The notes under the pieces are model-generated. The model was not told the DNA's origin. It saw only the letters and a program-made list of their open reading frames with translations, and searched no databases. A stretch of DNA of 42,129 bases. Origin: a virus. Positions 29,810 through 36,796 of the stretch are shown here, in pieces (position 1 is the stretch's first letter; every line of letters starts with the position of its first letter). The stretch lies in the IMG/VR virus record IMGVR_UViG_3300046474_000604, positions 1-42,129 of that record; one strand, 5' to 3'. The position numbers and the translations under genes are program-made.

Positions 29810-30670
29810 GTTCACATCGAAGATATTCGCGCCGCTTTCGTCGCCCGCCTCAAACAGTCCATCGCTAACAAAGGCGTTGAGGAATGGGGAGCTGGCGCTC
29901 GCCTGGCTGAAGTCACAAAAGTAACGCCAAAGGCCGCCAGCAAATGGCTCAACGGAGAGGCAATGCCTGGGCCTGCAAAAATGCGGGCAATCGCAGATTT
30001 CTTGGGCGTGAAGATCGAATGGCTTCAATTCGGATCGGCTGAATACCCCGTGAAGGTAGACGGCGATTCTGGCGACTATCTTCGCGTTGAAGAGCCGAAG
30101 TCGGCCGCCGAGCTGGTCCGTCAAATGCTGTCGACTCAGGGCAAAGGCTTGTCCGATGATGCTCGCAGACGGTTGCTATCTGCGGCGTCCGCCGAAGATG
30201 GTGGCGGTGCAATCGAGATCGATTACTACCGCCCTGGAGTAGTTGGTGATGAAGTATGGATCGCCCATTACGATGTTCGCGCCGCGATGGGAGGCGGCCA
30301 GATACCGCACGACTACCCGGAAATGTTTCAGGACGTAAGGGTAAGTCCTCAGCACCTGCGGGAAATGGGCGTCGAGTTTGTCGAGCACTTCCATCTCAAG
30401 ATGGTCACCGGATGGGGCCAATCAATGGCTCCCACCATCAAGCACCGAGACCCGCTTCTGGTGGATATCAGTGTTCGAGAATTCGTCGGCGATGGGATCT
30501 ACATGCTTACCTGGCAGGGCCATCTATACATCAAGCGTCTTCAATGGCTCGGTGAAAATCGCCTGAATATGATTTCGGACAACACCAAGCACCCGCCGCA
30601 GACCATTGAGGCCGAAGACACATACATCCAGGCGCGAGTACTCCTCGTCTGGAATGCTCAACTGCTTTAA
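29807..30670 (+). CDS. cI: CI repressor (HTH plus S24 peptidase)
   Basis: Encodes 287 residues. An N-terminal XRE-type HTH (about 1-75: RLAEVTKVTPKAASKWLNGEAMPG) binds operators. The C-terminal S24 domain has catalytic-type Ser206 (GWGQSMAPTI) and Lys243 (LYIKRLQ), with a plausible self-cleavage region around the AAMGGG segment upstream. RecA-stimulated self-cleavage on DNA damage is therefore expected. The ATG at 29807 lacks a ribosome site but fits a leaderless transcript; an ATG 15 codons upstream lies within the operator region. Divergent from the Cro-like gene, it maintains lysogeny. Confidence 0.9.
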   Translation: MVHIEDIRAAFVARLKQSIANKGVEEWGAGARLAEVTKVTPKAASKWLNGEAMPGPAKMRAIADFLGVKIEWLQFGSAEYPVKVDGDSGDYLRVEEPKSAAELVRQMLSTQGKGLSDDARRRLLSAASAEDGGGAIEIDYYRPGVVGDEVWIAHYDVRAAMGGGQIPHDYPEMFQDVRVSPQHLREMGVEFVEHFHLKMVTGWGQSMAPTIKHRDPLLVDISVREFVGDGIYMLTWQGHLYIKRLQWLGENRLNMISDNTKHPPQTIEAEDTYIQARVLLVWNAQLL

Positions 30671-30740
30671 AGAAATTTCCAACCAGTTCAAGGCGGCGTG
30701 ATAGAACGCCGTGAACCATCGACCATAAAGGGACTTATTG

Positions 30741-31199
30741 ATGCGCATTTTTGCGATGCTATTACTTCTTGCCGTGATATCGGGTTGCGCGGGCACGAAC
30801 TTTGACTTTGACCAAGCAAGGCGAGTTGAGGTCGGCATGAGCAGTACTCAGGTCGAGCAGATCATGGGCAGGCCGTACGCAGTCACCTCAAACAATGGCA
30901 ACGAAATATGGGTTTGGAGTCGAGCAAATGCGCTAACAGGCTCAAGCCGAGCGGTTTCGTTCGTGCTTAGAAATGGTGTCGTCACTTCAGTGCCGGTCAT
31001 TCCCCAGAGCTTTGACGGATCGAGGCGCCAGATCGTGTCGGCGCCCCCGGCGCCAACTGGCAAGCCGCCAGAAGTAGCCTCCCCCAGCGGCACCTCTACA
31101 GTCGTGCCGTCATATGACGATTGCATGCGGCGCATCGCGAAGATTTCCGATCCCACCCTCAGAGCATCCTCCATGAGCATGTGCGACGGGGCCAAATAG
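30741..31199 (+). CDS. Lipoprotein with SmpA/OmlA-like domain, downstream of cI
   Basis: Encodes 152 residues with a lipoprotein signal (MLLLLAVISGC, lipobox Cys at about residue 16). Residues 25-85 resemble the SmpA/OmlA (BamE-like) domain: VEVGMSSTQVEQIMGRPYAV...NEIWVW. A Pro/Ser-rich linker and a C-terminal YDDCMRRIAKI segment follow. Ribosome site AAAGGGA before the ATG; a TTG one codon earlier is less likely. It lies 70 bases behind cI on the same strand, where lambda carries rex, so expression in the lysogen is likely. An envelope-level role such as superinfection exclusion is possible but unproven. Confidence 0.75.
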   Translation: MRIFAMLLLLAVISGCAGTNFDFDQARRVEVGMSSTQVEQIMGRPYAVTSNNGNEIWVWSRANALTGSSRAVSFVLRNGVVTSVPVIPQSFDGSRRQIVSAPPAPTGKPPEVASPSGTSTVVPSYDDCMRRIAKISDPTLRASSMSMCDGAK

Positions 31200-31219
31200 C
31201 CCCAGCACAAACAAAGCAA

Positions 31220-31519
31220 TCAGAACGGCGCGGTCTCTGGGTCCGCGTCGAACGCTTCAGCTACCAGATCCTCGCGTTCCTGCCTTTCCCATCTCACTGT
31301 CACCGATCCGTCAGCATTGATCGTCAAATCTAAAGCCGCCGTGTCGGAAAGAGCCCCAATTACCTCTCGCCACTCCCGCTCTCCATCCGTGTCCAACCGG
31401 TGGATGGTCACCCATCGCTGAATTTGGGCGACTGGGTGATTGATCATTTCTGACGCCCGCAGCCGCAAGCGGTCAATACCGGCCATTTCCATACGTCCCT
31501 CCCCTTCCAGTACAAACAT
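31220..31519 (-). CDS. DUF1654-like SOS-regulated small protein
   Basis: Encodes 99 residues from MFVLEGEGRMEMAG. The core DRLRLRASEMINHPVAQIQRWVTIHRLDTDGEREWREVI... resembles DUF1654, a small family of Pseudomonas and its phages, followed by a strand-rich SVTVRWER segment and an acidic tail. I choose the ATG at 31519 because an AGGGG ribosome site precedes it and because upstream starts would put the LexA box inside the gene. The box 17 bases upstream implies damage-inducible expression. Convergent with the lipoprotein gene. The biochemical role of the family is not known to me. Confidence 0.7.
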   Translation of the reverse strand: MFVLEGEGRMEMAGIDRLRLRASEMINHPVAQIQRWVTIHRLDTDGEREWREVIGALSDTAALDLTINADGSVTVRWERQEREDLVAEAFDADPETAPF

Positions 31520-31533
31520 AACTCGCCCCTGAA

Positions 31534-31553
31534 AACTGTATAAATATCCAGTA
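31534..31553. promoter_or_regulatory. LexA (SOS) box
   Basis: AACTGTATAAATATCCAGTA agrees at 17 of 20 positions with the extended E. coli LexA box, and its core CTGTATAAATATCCAG at 15 of 16 with the Pseudomonas form CTG-TATAA-ATATA-CAG. It ends 17 bases upstream of the DUF1654-like start codon on the minus strand. Confidence 0.85.
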
Positions 31554-31643
31554 CTGCGAAAAGCATAACGAACCATTGGTTCGCGGTAAATCCCCCTACG
31601 GCAATCAAAGCAAATTCCCACGTGTGCCGACCTGCAACAAAAA

Positions 31644-31689
31644 TATGTACTTTAAGTACTTGACCATATGTGAACCTGTAGTTCATATT
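31644..31689 (+). promoter_or_regulatory. PL promoter with OL-type operators
   Basis: A TTGACC -35 (31660-31665) and a CATATT -10 (31684-31689, 18-base spacer) face rightward toward the xis/int arm. Two operator-like sites overlap it: TATGTAC-TTTAA-GTACTTG (31644-31662) and TGTGAAC-CTGTA-GTTCATA (31669-31687), with the same 7-5-7 layout and sequence type as the site at 29741. Their centres are 25 bases apart. The 339-base gene-free stretch 31554-31892 contains this promoter, the leader and one repeated hairpin. Confidence 0.6.
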
Positions 31690-31845
31690 TACATCCATCG
31701 CAGCGACACCGCAGCGAAGGGCCAGCGGCCCGTCACACGACTGGTGATGCCGCCAGATAGCAAGGGATCAGCGAAATGGTCTCCCAGCCCCGAGAGGGAT
31801 CGACTGGAACAAGTTCTTTTACACGGAATCACCGGTTTCACTGGC

Positions 31846-31874
31846 TGGCCTTGGCCACAGGGCCAGACGGGAAA
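31846..31874 (+). repeat. Leader hairpin element, copy 1
   Basis: TGGCCTT...GGGCCAGACGGGAAA; TGGCC pairs with GGCCA to form a hairpin ahead of the ribosome site of the 69-residue membrane protein. The same element recurs at 32113-32140 before the next gene. Confidence 0.6.
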
Positions 31875-31892
31875 CCATATGGAGGCTTGGAA

Positions 31893-32102
31893 ATGTCAGC
31901 AGATAGCAGTTCGAACGCCGGCGGGATTTGCGTGCTGGCGATCCCGGGATTGATCGGGGTTGCTCTGGTGGCCCTGAAGTTGAACGGGCTTATCTGGTGC
32001 TCATGGTGGTGGGTGACCGCGCCGTTCTGGGAAGTCGGCGCCAGCGCCGCAGTCGTCCTGGCCATCAAGTTCATGGCGATACCAGCAAGGCGCTTTCACT
32101 GA
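31893..32102 (+). CDS. Small membrane protein, first gene of the PL operon
   Basis: Encodes 69 residues with two hydrophobic segments: about 8-30 (GGICVLAIPGLIGVALVAL) and 40-60 (FWEVGASAAVVLAIKFMAI), plus a Trp-rich loop (WCSWWW). A GGAGG ribosome site lies nine bases before the ATG at 31893. It is the first gene after the presumed PL promoter, so it should be made early on induction or infection. Inner-membrane location is inferred; function unknown. Confidence 0.6.
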   Translation: MSADSSSNAGGICVLAIPGLIGVALVALKLNGLIWCSWWWVTAPFWEVGASAAVVLAIKFMAIPARRFH

Positions 32103-32112
32103 TTTCGCCGGT

Positions 32113-32140
32113 TGGCCTTCATAGAGGGCCAGACGGGAAA
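32113..32140 (+). repeat. Leader hairpin element, copy 2
   Basis: TGGCCTT...GGGCCAGACGGGAAA, identical in the 7-base and 15-base blocks to copy 1 at 31846-31874, with a loop shorter by one base. It precedes the 100-residue gene at 32170. Confidence 0.6.
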
Positions 32141-32169
32141 TCAACCAACGAGTGAGACGGGGCCACAGC

Positions 32170-32472
32170 ATGAACAAAGAAGAGATTTACGACAGCCAGA
32201 TCAGCCCGCTGATGCAGCAGATCATTGCCATTAGCAAAGAACACGGCATCGCGATGATCGCCAGCTTTGACATTGCGCACGACGACGAAGGGCCAAACGG
32301 CGAGGACTGTTCTGCCCTGCTGTGCACCACCCACCTGCCGGACGGCGACGATGAACATAACGAACGTTTTTCAAGAGCACAGGCACTGATTCAGCGCCGT
32401 GGCGGCGGTGCCGGAATGATGATCACCACCACCCATGGTGACGGTTCGAAAACGCTGACAGCGGTTATCTGA
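32170..32472 (+). CDS. Conserved-looking early phage protein (100 aa)
   Basis: Encodes 100 residues: MNKEEIYDSQISPLMQQIIAISKEHGIAMIASFDIAHD..., then an acidic, Cys-containing segment (EDCSALLCTTHLPDGDDEH) and a basic Gly-rich end. The first 40 residues look like a family of small early proteins frequent in Pseudomonas phages; no function is known to me. The ATG at 32170 is chosen from the similarity pattern; the ribosome site (ACGGGG) is weak. Second gene of the PL operon. Confidence 0.7.
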   Translation: MNKEEIYDSQISPLMQQIIAISKEHGIAMIASFDIAHDDEGPNGEDCSALLCTTHLPDGDDEHNERFSRAQALIQRRGGGAGMMITTTHGDGSKTLTAVI

Positions 32473-32535
32473 TTTCCCCGACAACCAGCGCCACGGCAGC
32501 ACAGCCGACAAAGCCCGATCCCTGGTTAGCCAGGC

Positions 32536-32606
32536 CGCATCGGCAGATGCCATGCCAGCATTCACGGCTGGGTTTGGTCACCCGTGCATGGCATCTGACC
32601 GATGCG
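32536..32606. ncRNA. Candidate structured RNA element / long hairpin
   Basis: CGCATCGGCAGATGCCATGC (32536-32555) pairs with 32586-32606 along all 20 bases, with a single extra A. The 30-base interior contains two adjacent small hairpins (CAGC-attcacg-GCTG and GGT-ttggtc-ACC), so the RNA would fold as a multi-branched structure. It lies in a 458-base stretch (32473-32930) without a convincing gene. Whether it acts as RNA or DNA is unknown. Confidence 0.4.
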
Positions 32607-32641
32607 GACGAGAACACACCGCGAAAGCGGCCCCCTTCATC

Positions 32642-32658
32642 CACCCGTGCGACGGGTG
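32642..32658. other. Short perfect hairpin in the gene-poor stretch
   Basis: CACCCGT-gcg-ACGGGTG, a perfect 7-bp stem 36 bases beyond the long hairpin. Reading frames across 32473-32930 look non-coding or degraded: an ATG AAA TAG start after a ribosome-like site at about 32738 and a Cys-containing open stretch are the only gene-like signs. Confidence 0.35.
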
Positions 32659-32806
32659 CGCGGCTCGATACTCGCGTGATCCAAAGAGCCCCAACACATG
32701 CCCGATCAACGCTGAAGAGGAATGCAGCCATGAAATAGCCCATAGCCAACCGGCCCTGCCAATGCGGCGCCGTTCGCGTGACGTACGGAGGTGTACACCA
32801 CGCACA

Positions 32807-32829
32807 AGCCCGGTCCGCCGGGCTTTTTA
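32807..32829 (+). terminator. Intrinsic terminator of the proximal PL genes
   Basis: AGCCCGG-tccg-CCGGGCT followed by TTTTAT on the plus strand. It separates the promoter-proximal genes from the downstream genes starting at 32931, so read-through or another promoter would be needed for the latter. Confidence 0.85.
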
Positions 32830-32930
32830 TTGCCCGCGCTTATCCGTCAGCACCCTCCCCTGCGCCTGACCGGCTCACAGCAGGCGGCCAGGGTGTTGAC
32901 GAATAACCGCAGTCGAACAGAGGACCATCC

Positions 32931-33221
32931 ATGCACTACCCACAAATCCAACAGAGCGTGGATGGCTTGAATGCCATGCGTGCCCGCTCGCAGCTCGCAA
33001 CAGCGGAGTTCTACGCGATGATCGGGAAAGAGCCACCACGTAATGCCGTTCGCTTCCAGGTCGTGCCGAAGGGCGCCAGTGCTTTCCACATCGTGGATCG
33101 CACGACTGACAAGGTGCGCGGCTTCCGCTTCGAATACGCCCGGGCCGTTGAATTCGCCCTCACCCTGGAAGAGCGCGCCGCCGGTGTCCGCGTCAGCCTG
33201 TCGAAAGGTGCCGAGCAATGA
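32931..33221 (+). CDS. Hypothetical phage protein (96 aa)
   Basis: Encodes 96 residues: HYPQIQQSVDGLNAMRARSQLATAEFYAMIGKEPPRN..., with a C-terminal beta-alpha part (FHIVDRTTDKVRGFRFEYARAVEFA). GAGG ribosome site eight bases before the ATG; the stop overlaps the next start (ATGA). No motif recognised. The pairing with the next gene suggests a coupled two-gene unit in the early arm. Confidence 0.7.
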   Translation: MHYPQIQQSVDGLNAMRARSQLATAEFYAMIGKEPPRNAVRFQVVPKGASAFHIVDRTTDKVRGFRFEYARAVEFALTLEERAAGVRVSLSKGAEQ

Positions 33222-33532
33222 ACATCGGCACTCCCCAGGAAGATCCCCGCAAACAGATCATTGCCAACCTGTCCCAGCAAATCGATGACTTCCTCAATCG
33301 CGGCAAGGAAGTCATCGAGGTTCCCGCCGGCGCCAGCAAGGAGGCGCCTTTCTACGGCGCTACCGGCCACACCGAAAAGCTCCGGGCGAGACGTGATCGC
33401 ATGGCCCCGGCGGTCCGCGAGCTGGCAGACAAAGGCATCGAGAAGAAAGGCATTGCGAAAGCGCTGAAGCTCAACGCCAGCACGGTCGCGCTGATCCTCA
33501 AAGAAAACAAGATCACCGTGGCCGCCACCTGA
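33218..33532 (+). CDS. Hypothetical protein with HTH-like C-terminus
   Basis: Encodes 104 residues. The C-terminal half (RMAPAVRELADKGIEKKGIAKALKLNASTVALILKENKI) reads as a helix-turn-helix of the resolvase/MarR-like short type, suggesting DNA binding. The N-terminal half is helical and charged. It starts in an ATGA overlap with the upstream gene. No family assigned; a small phage regulator is a reasonable guess. Confidence 0.65.
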   Translation: MNIGTPQEDPRKQIIANLSQQIDDFLNRGKEVIEVPAGASKEAPFYGATGHTEKLRARRDRMAPAVRELADKGIEKKGIAKALKLNASTVALILKENKITVAAT

Positions 33533-33598
33533 TGCGCCGGATCACCAACCAGGTGCGCCAGCGCCGCCGACAGCAATGGCCATTCAACGAGGCAACCC

Positions 33599-33931
33599 AT
33601 GGCGAAGACAGCAGCAGCGAAACACGCCAGCGATTACCGCAAGCGCCAGGCGGAACAGCAGGCAGCCCTGGGCGTGGAAACGCTGAAGGTCGATGTGCCG
33701 GAAGGCGTGAAGGCTGGGCTGAAGCGCTTGATGAAGGAGCACGGCTTCAGCCAGCAGCAGGAAGTGTTTCAGACAGCGATCCTGCACTTGATCCGGGCGA
33801 GCCGCGAGGATGCAGCGCGCATCCTCAAGGCTGACACGTCAGGTTTTACCATCTCATCAAAACTGGCGCGTGAGTTTTACGAGGCGAGTTTGAAAGAATT
33901 GCAACGTGATCCTGGCGACTCTGCGGGCTAG
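33599..33931 (+). CDS. Hypothetical basic protein, ribbon-helix-helix-like
   Basis: Encodes 110 residues: a basic, Ala/Gln-rich N-terminus (KTAAAKHASDYRKRQAEQQ), then VETLKVDVPEGVKAGLKRLMKEHGFSQQQEVFQTAILHLI, a strand-helix-helix order like ribbon-helix-helix DNA-binding proteins. GAGG ribosome site eight bases before the ATG. The last codons overlap the convergent gene end by four bases. Likely a small regulator, but unconfirmed. Confidence 0.65.
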   Translation: MAKTAAAKHASDYRKRQAEQQAALGVETLKVDVPEGVKAGLKRLMKEHGFSQQQEVFQTAILHLIRASREDAARILKADTSGFTISSKLAREFYEASLKELQRDPGDSAG

Positions 33932-34287
33932 GGCAGCGCTGGGTCAGGCGGGTAAGGCCCCTTTACCTTGTGGATGTTAGGCCACACCATGTAAGCGAGC
34001 CATTTCTTGTTGTCCTGCGAGCAGTAAACGAGATATTCGGTCTTGGTGGTTCGGCTGAAACGGTATCGATATATACCGCATTTCGACACTCCAGCTTCAG
34101 CCAACGCACTGCTCAGGGCGGGATCGAAATCATAAAGCCATGCCCCAGGGTACAAATCCTGCGTGGTTGCAGGCTTGGAGGGCGTCGGCTCGATCTTCGG
34201 CGGTCGTTCAGGGCTTCTGATCAGGCCCATGACAACGACGGTAGCAATTACCGTCGCCAAAATTATTCCAACTGTACGTTGTGTCAC
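33928..34287 (-). CDS. Membrane-anchored hypothetical protein
   Basis: Encodes 119 residues with one N-terminal hydrophobic segment (VGIILATVIATVVVMGLI, residues 5-22) that looks like a signal anchor, a Pro-rich linker (PERPPKIEPTPSKP), and a folded domain with two Cys residues (KCGIYRYRF and LVYCSQD) that could form a disulfide in the periplasm. GTG start at 34287 with an AGGGG ribosome site. Opposite orientation to the surrounding early genes, as usual for morons. Function unknown. Confidence 0.65.
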   Translation of the reverse strand: MTQRTVGIILATVIATVVVMGLIRSPERPPKIEPTPSKPATTQDLYPGAWLYDFDPALSSALAEAGVSKCGIYRYRFSRTTKTEYLVYCSQDNKKWLAYMVWPNIHKVKGPYPPDPALP

Positions 34288-34386
34288 CAGCGCCCCTCTC
34301 TATTCTTCGACCGGAGGCAGGTTACCCGTATTCCACCAATAAAACGAAATAGGTAAGCGCTGTATTGGCCGCTATTTTTTTAAGCG

Positions 34387-35322
34387 TCATTCGATAAGCG
34401 GCTCGTACTTAGTCGGCAATAACGAAACCTCACCCCATTTGGGGTACTCGATAGTTATGCCTATACCATTTTGTCTGACTCTGCCCCATGCCAGAACCAC
34501 ACGCCCTTCAGCATTTCTGTCTATCTTATGGGCATTTCCAGCGCCAACAGTCATTTTCAATGTCAAATCCTTATATCCTAGAGTCGAGTGAAACTCTAAA
34601 TATACGTATCTAACATTATGATCCTGACCTCTTCCGGCGTCGCTCACACCCGTTATACGACCTGCCAAAAGAATCGGACTTTGTGTAACTTCCAGTTGCG
34701 GCGTTGGTTTGCGAATAGCATCCATGAGCAATATCGCGTGCTGCGCACCTGGAAAAAAATAGTAGATGCAATAGTTCTTATCAAAATTTCGGCACAGTCC
34801 GGCTACCGAAGTAATCTTGCTTGGTAAAGTAAATTTTTTACCAACGTGCCGAGCTATGGGGACTTGAGCTAGCTCACCATCAATGTCCTCTACTCTAGTC
34901 TCATCGTAAACGGATTGCTGCGTATCCGGCGAAGACGGTTTTTCCTCCATAAAACTTTCAATGATGACAAGCTCGCCATTTACAACCGCCTGAGACGCCT
35001 CTTCTTCAGTATCATATCGCTTACCAACTGCGGGTTTTGTTCTTAAACTACAATCAGTTTTAATGCCTTTTTTGTGGCCAAAATACGCGCTTCGTCCACG
35101 CTTATTTGCATCTTCATCTTCAGGTGAACGATAGAGCGGGCAGCAGCACTCTGGACAGAAAATGTGATGTTTCATTTCTTTAAGATATTCCGTTGGAACA
35201 ACCGGAGTACCGCCTGCTTTCAAAACCGGGTTTGAGCCTTTACCCCAGATCCATGTCGTATGATGCAAAGCGTATTTGATTCGGTTTGACTCGCCATTAC
35301 TTGGCGATTGCTGCGCTGCCAT
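34387..35322 (-). CDS. AT-rich accessory gene: CoiA-like zinc N-terminus plus OB-like C-terminus
   Basis: Encodes 311 residues from MAAQQSPSNG. Residues about 40-90 carry a zinc-type cluster (FCPECCCPLYR ... AYFGHKKGIKTDC), arranged like the N-terminal Cys/His region of CoiA-type competence nucleases. Residues about 215-300 are beta-rich (PILLAGRITGVSD ... NAEGRVVLAWGRVRQ) and resemble an OB fold. No complete nuclease motif is visible. AGGA ribosome site eight bases before the ATG at 35322. The gene is clearly more AT-rich than its surroundings and is flanked by the methyltransferase gene, suggesting recent acquisition. A nucleic-acid-related or defence role is inference only. Confidence 0.65.
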   Translation of the reverse strand: MAAQQSPSNGESNRIKYALHHTTWIWGKGSNPVLKAGGTPVVPTEYLKEMKHHIFCPECCCPLYRSPEDEDANKRGRSAYFGHKKGIKTDCSLRTKPAVGKRYDTEEEASQAVVNGELVIIESFMEEKPSSPDTQQSVYDETRVEDIDGELAQVPIARHVGKKFTLPSKITSVAGLCRNFDKNYCIYYFFPGAQHAILLMDAIRKPTPQLEVTQSPILLAGRITGVSDAGRGQDHNVRYVYLEFHSTLGYKDLTLKMTVGAGNAHKIDRNAEGRVVLAWGRVRQNGIGITIEYPKWGEVSLLPTKYEPLIE

Positions 35323-35422
35323 TTCAAATTCCTTTTTTTGTCTACCGTAGACACATAACACACCATTTCATACCAAATTGCCACCATCCTCATGGAGGGC
35401 GGCGCCTGCCCTGGAGTCAGCC

Positions 35423-36745
35423 ATGAAATACGAACTGCACCTGGGTGACTGCCTGGAGGTGCTGCGCGGCCTGCCCGCGAACTCGATCGACAGTGTAGTG
35501 ACCGACCCGCCCTACGGGATTCGCTTCATGGGCAAGAGCTGGGATGGCCAAGACATTGAAGACCGCGCGGCATATCGCGCCAGCATGCCATCACACGCCA
35601 ACGCCTGCGGGCCAAATGGCGGGCACCGCTCGATCGCGGCCGAAGCCGGTAAATATGACCTGACCCCGGCGGGCATGCGGGCCTTTCAGGCTTTCACGCT
35701 TGAATGGGCAACCGAATGTCTGCGAGTGCTCAAGCCCGGCGGCCACCTGCTTTCCTTTGCAGCGGCTCGCACCTATCACCACATGGCGGTGGGCATCGAA
35801 ATGGCGGGCTTCGAGATCCGCGACCAGATCATGTGGGTTTTCGGCTCGGGCTTCCCCAAGTCGCACAACCTGAAAGGCGATCGCGTCGGCTGGGGCACAG
35901 CGTTGAAGCCAGCGCATGAACCGATCTGCATGGCGCGCAAGCCCTTCCCCGGCACTGTGGCCGCCAACGTCGATCAGCACGGAACCGGCGCAATCAACAT
36001 TGATGCCTGTCGGGTTACGCCAACCGGCGAACGGCTGGGCGGCGGTGATGAGCTCGGCAAGGTCAGCAAACCCGAAGGCTGGGTCAGGCCGTGGATGAAT
36101 GATCCTGATCATGTTGCCGCACATGCTGAGAAAGTCTCGTCCAACGTCGACAAGGTGACTCAACTAGGTCGCTGGCCCGCCAACCTGATCCACGACGGCA
36201 GCGATGAGGTTCGCGCCGCATTCCCTGAGGCTGCTGGCCAGCAAGGCGACCTCGCAGCACATGGCAGCTGTCGCCAGTCGCCAAATGGAATATTCGGCGG
36301 CATGCGTCCGGCGATGGACCACGCAGCCCGCGTTGAGGACGATGTGAGCGCCGCCCGCTTCTTCTACTGCGCCAAGACCAGCAGGGCCGATCGGCACGAA
36401 GGTCTGAATGATCCAGGGCCTCAGTTCAAGCAGGGCACCACCTTGCGCAAGGTCCAAGTGACGGACACGAAGGGCAACAACCATCCAACCGTGAAGCCTA
36501 CCGACCTGATGGCCTACCTGCTGCGTTTGGTCACGCCGCCAGGCGGCACCGCGCTGGATCCGTTCATGGGCAGCGGCAGCACCGGCAAGGCCGCAATGCT
36601 CGAAGCCTTTCACTTCGTCGGCATCGAGCAGGACCCGGAGTACTTCGCGATCGCCAGCGCACGCACCGCGCATGCCCAGGCCAAGGCTCGGCGCCAACAG
36701 AGCGAACAACACCTGCAGGAACAGCAGCTCAACCTGTTCGCATAA
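35423..36745 (+). CDS. DNA adenine/cytosine-N4 methyltransferase, beta class (orphan)
   Basis: Encodes 440 residues. Motif IV is DPPY at residues 28-31, near the N-terminus, and the SAM-binding motif DPFMGSGSTG begins at residue 379, near the C-terminus; this permuted order defines beta-class N6-adenine/N4-cytosine methyltransferases. The target-recognition region lies between (about 90-330), and HPTVKP (about 355) is the usual motif before the SAM site. CTGGAG ribosome site before the ATG. No cognate restriction enzyme is adjacent. It may protect phage DNA from host restriction or alter gene expression. Confidence 0.9.
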   Translation: MKYELHLGDCLEVLRGLPANSIDSVVTDPPYGIRFMGKSWDGQDIEDRAAYRASMPSHANACGPNGGHRSIAAEAGKYDLTPAGMRAFQAFTLEWATECLRVLKPGGHLLSFAAARTYHHMAVGIEMAGFEIRDQIMWVFGSGFPKSHNLKGDRVGWGTALKPAHEPICMARKPFPGTVAANVDQHGTGAINIDACRVTPTGERLGGGDELGKVSKPEGWVRPWMNDPDHVAAHAEKVSSNVDKVTQLGRWPANLIHDGSDEVRAAFPEAAGQQGDLAAHGSCRQSPNGIFGGMRPAMDHAARVEDDVSAARFFYCAKTSRADRHEGLNDPGPQFKQGTTLRKVQVTDTKGNNHPTVKPTDLMAYLLRLVTPPGGTALDPFMGSGSTGKAAMLEAFHFVGIEQDPEYFAIASARTAHAQAKARRQQSEQHLQEQQLNLFA

Positions 36746-36796
36746 CCAATCCTTGAGACAGTTCGAACTGATCAGCGCCTTTACCAATGGAAGAAT

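Noticed and set aside
32552-32869. A 105-codon plus-strand frame (Cys-containing) as a gene
   Set aside because: It spans the long hairpin and the terminator, has no ribosome site and turns Arg/Pro-rich at the end; kept only as a possible remnant.
33532-33834. A 100-codon frame starting in a TGATG overlap after the HTH-like gene
   Set aside because: It runs through the better supported gene at 33599 in another frame and becomes low-complexity Arg/Gly/Pro sequence.
36759-36770. Perfect palindrome CAGTTCGAACTG after the methyltransferase stop
   Set aside because: Too short to interpret alone and in a small convergent gap; no T-run and no second copy noticed.
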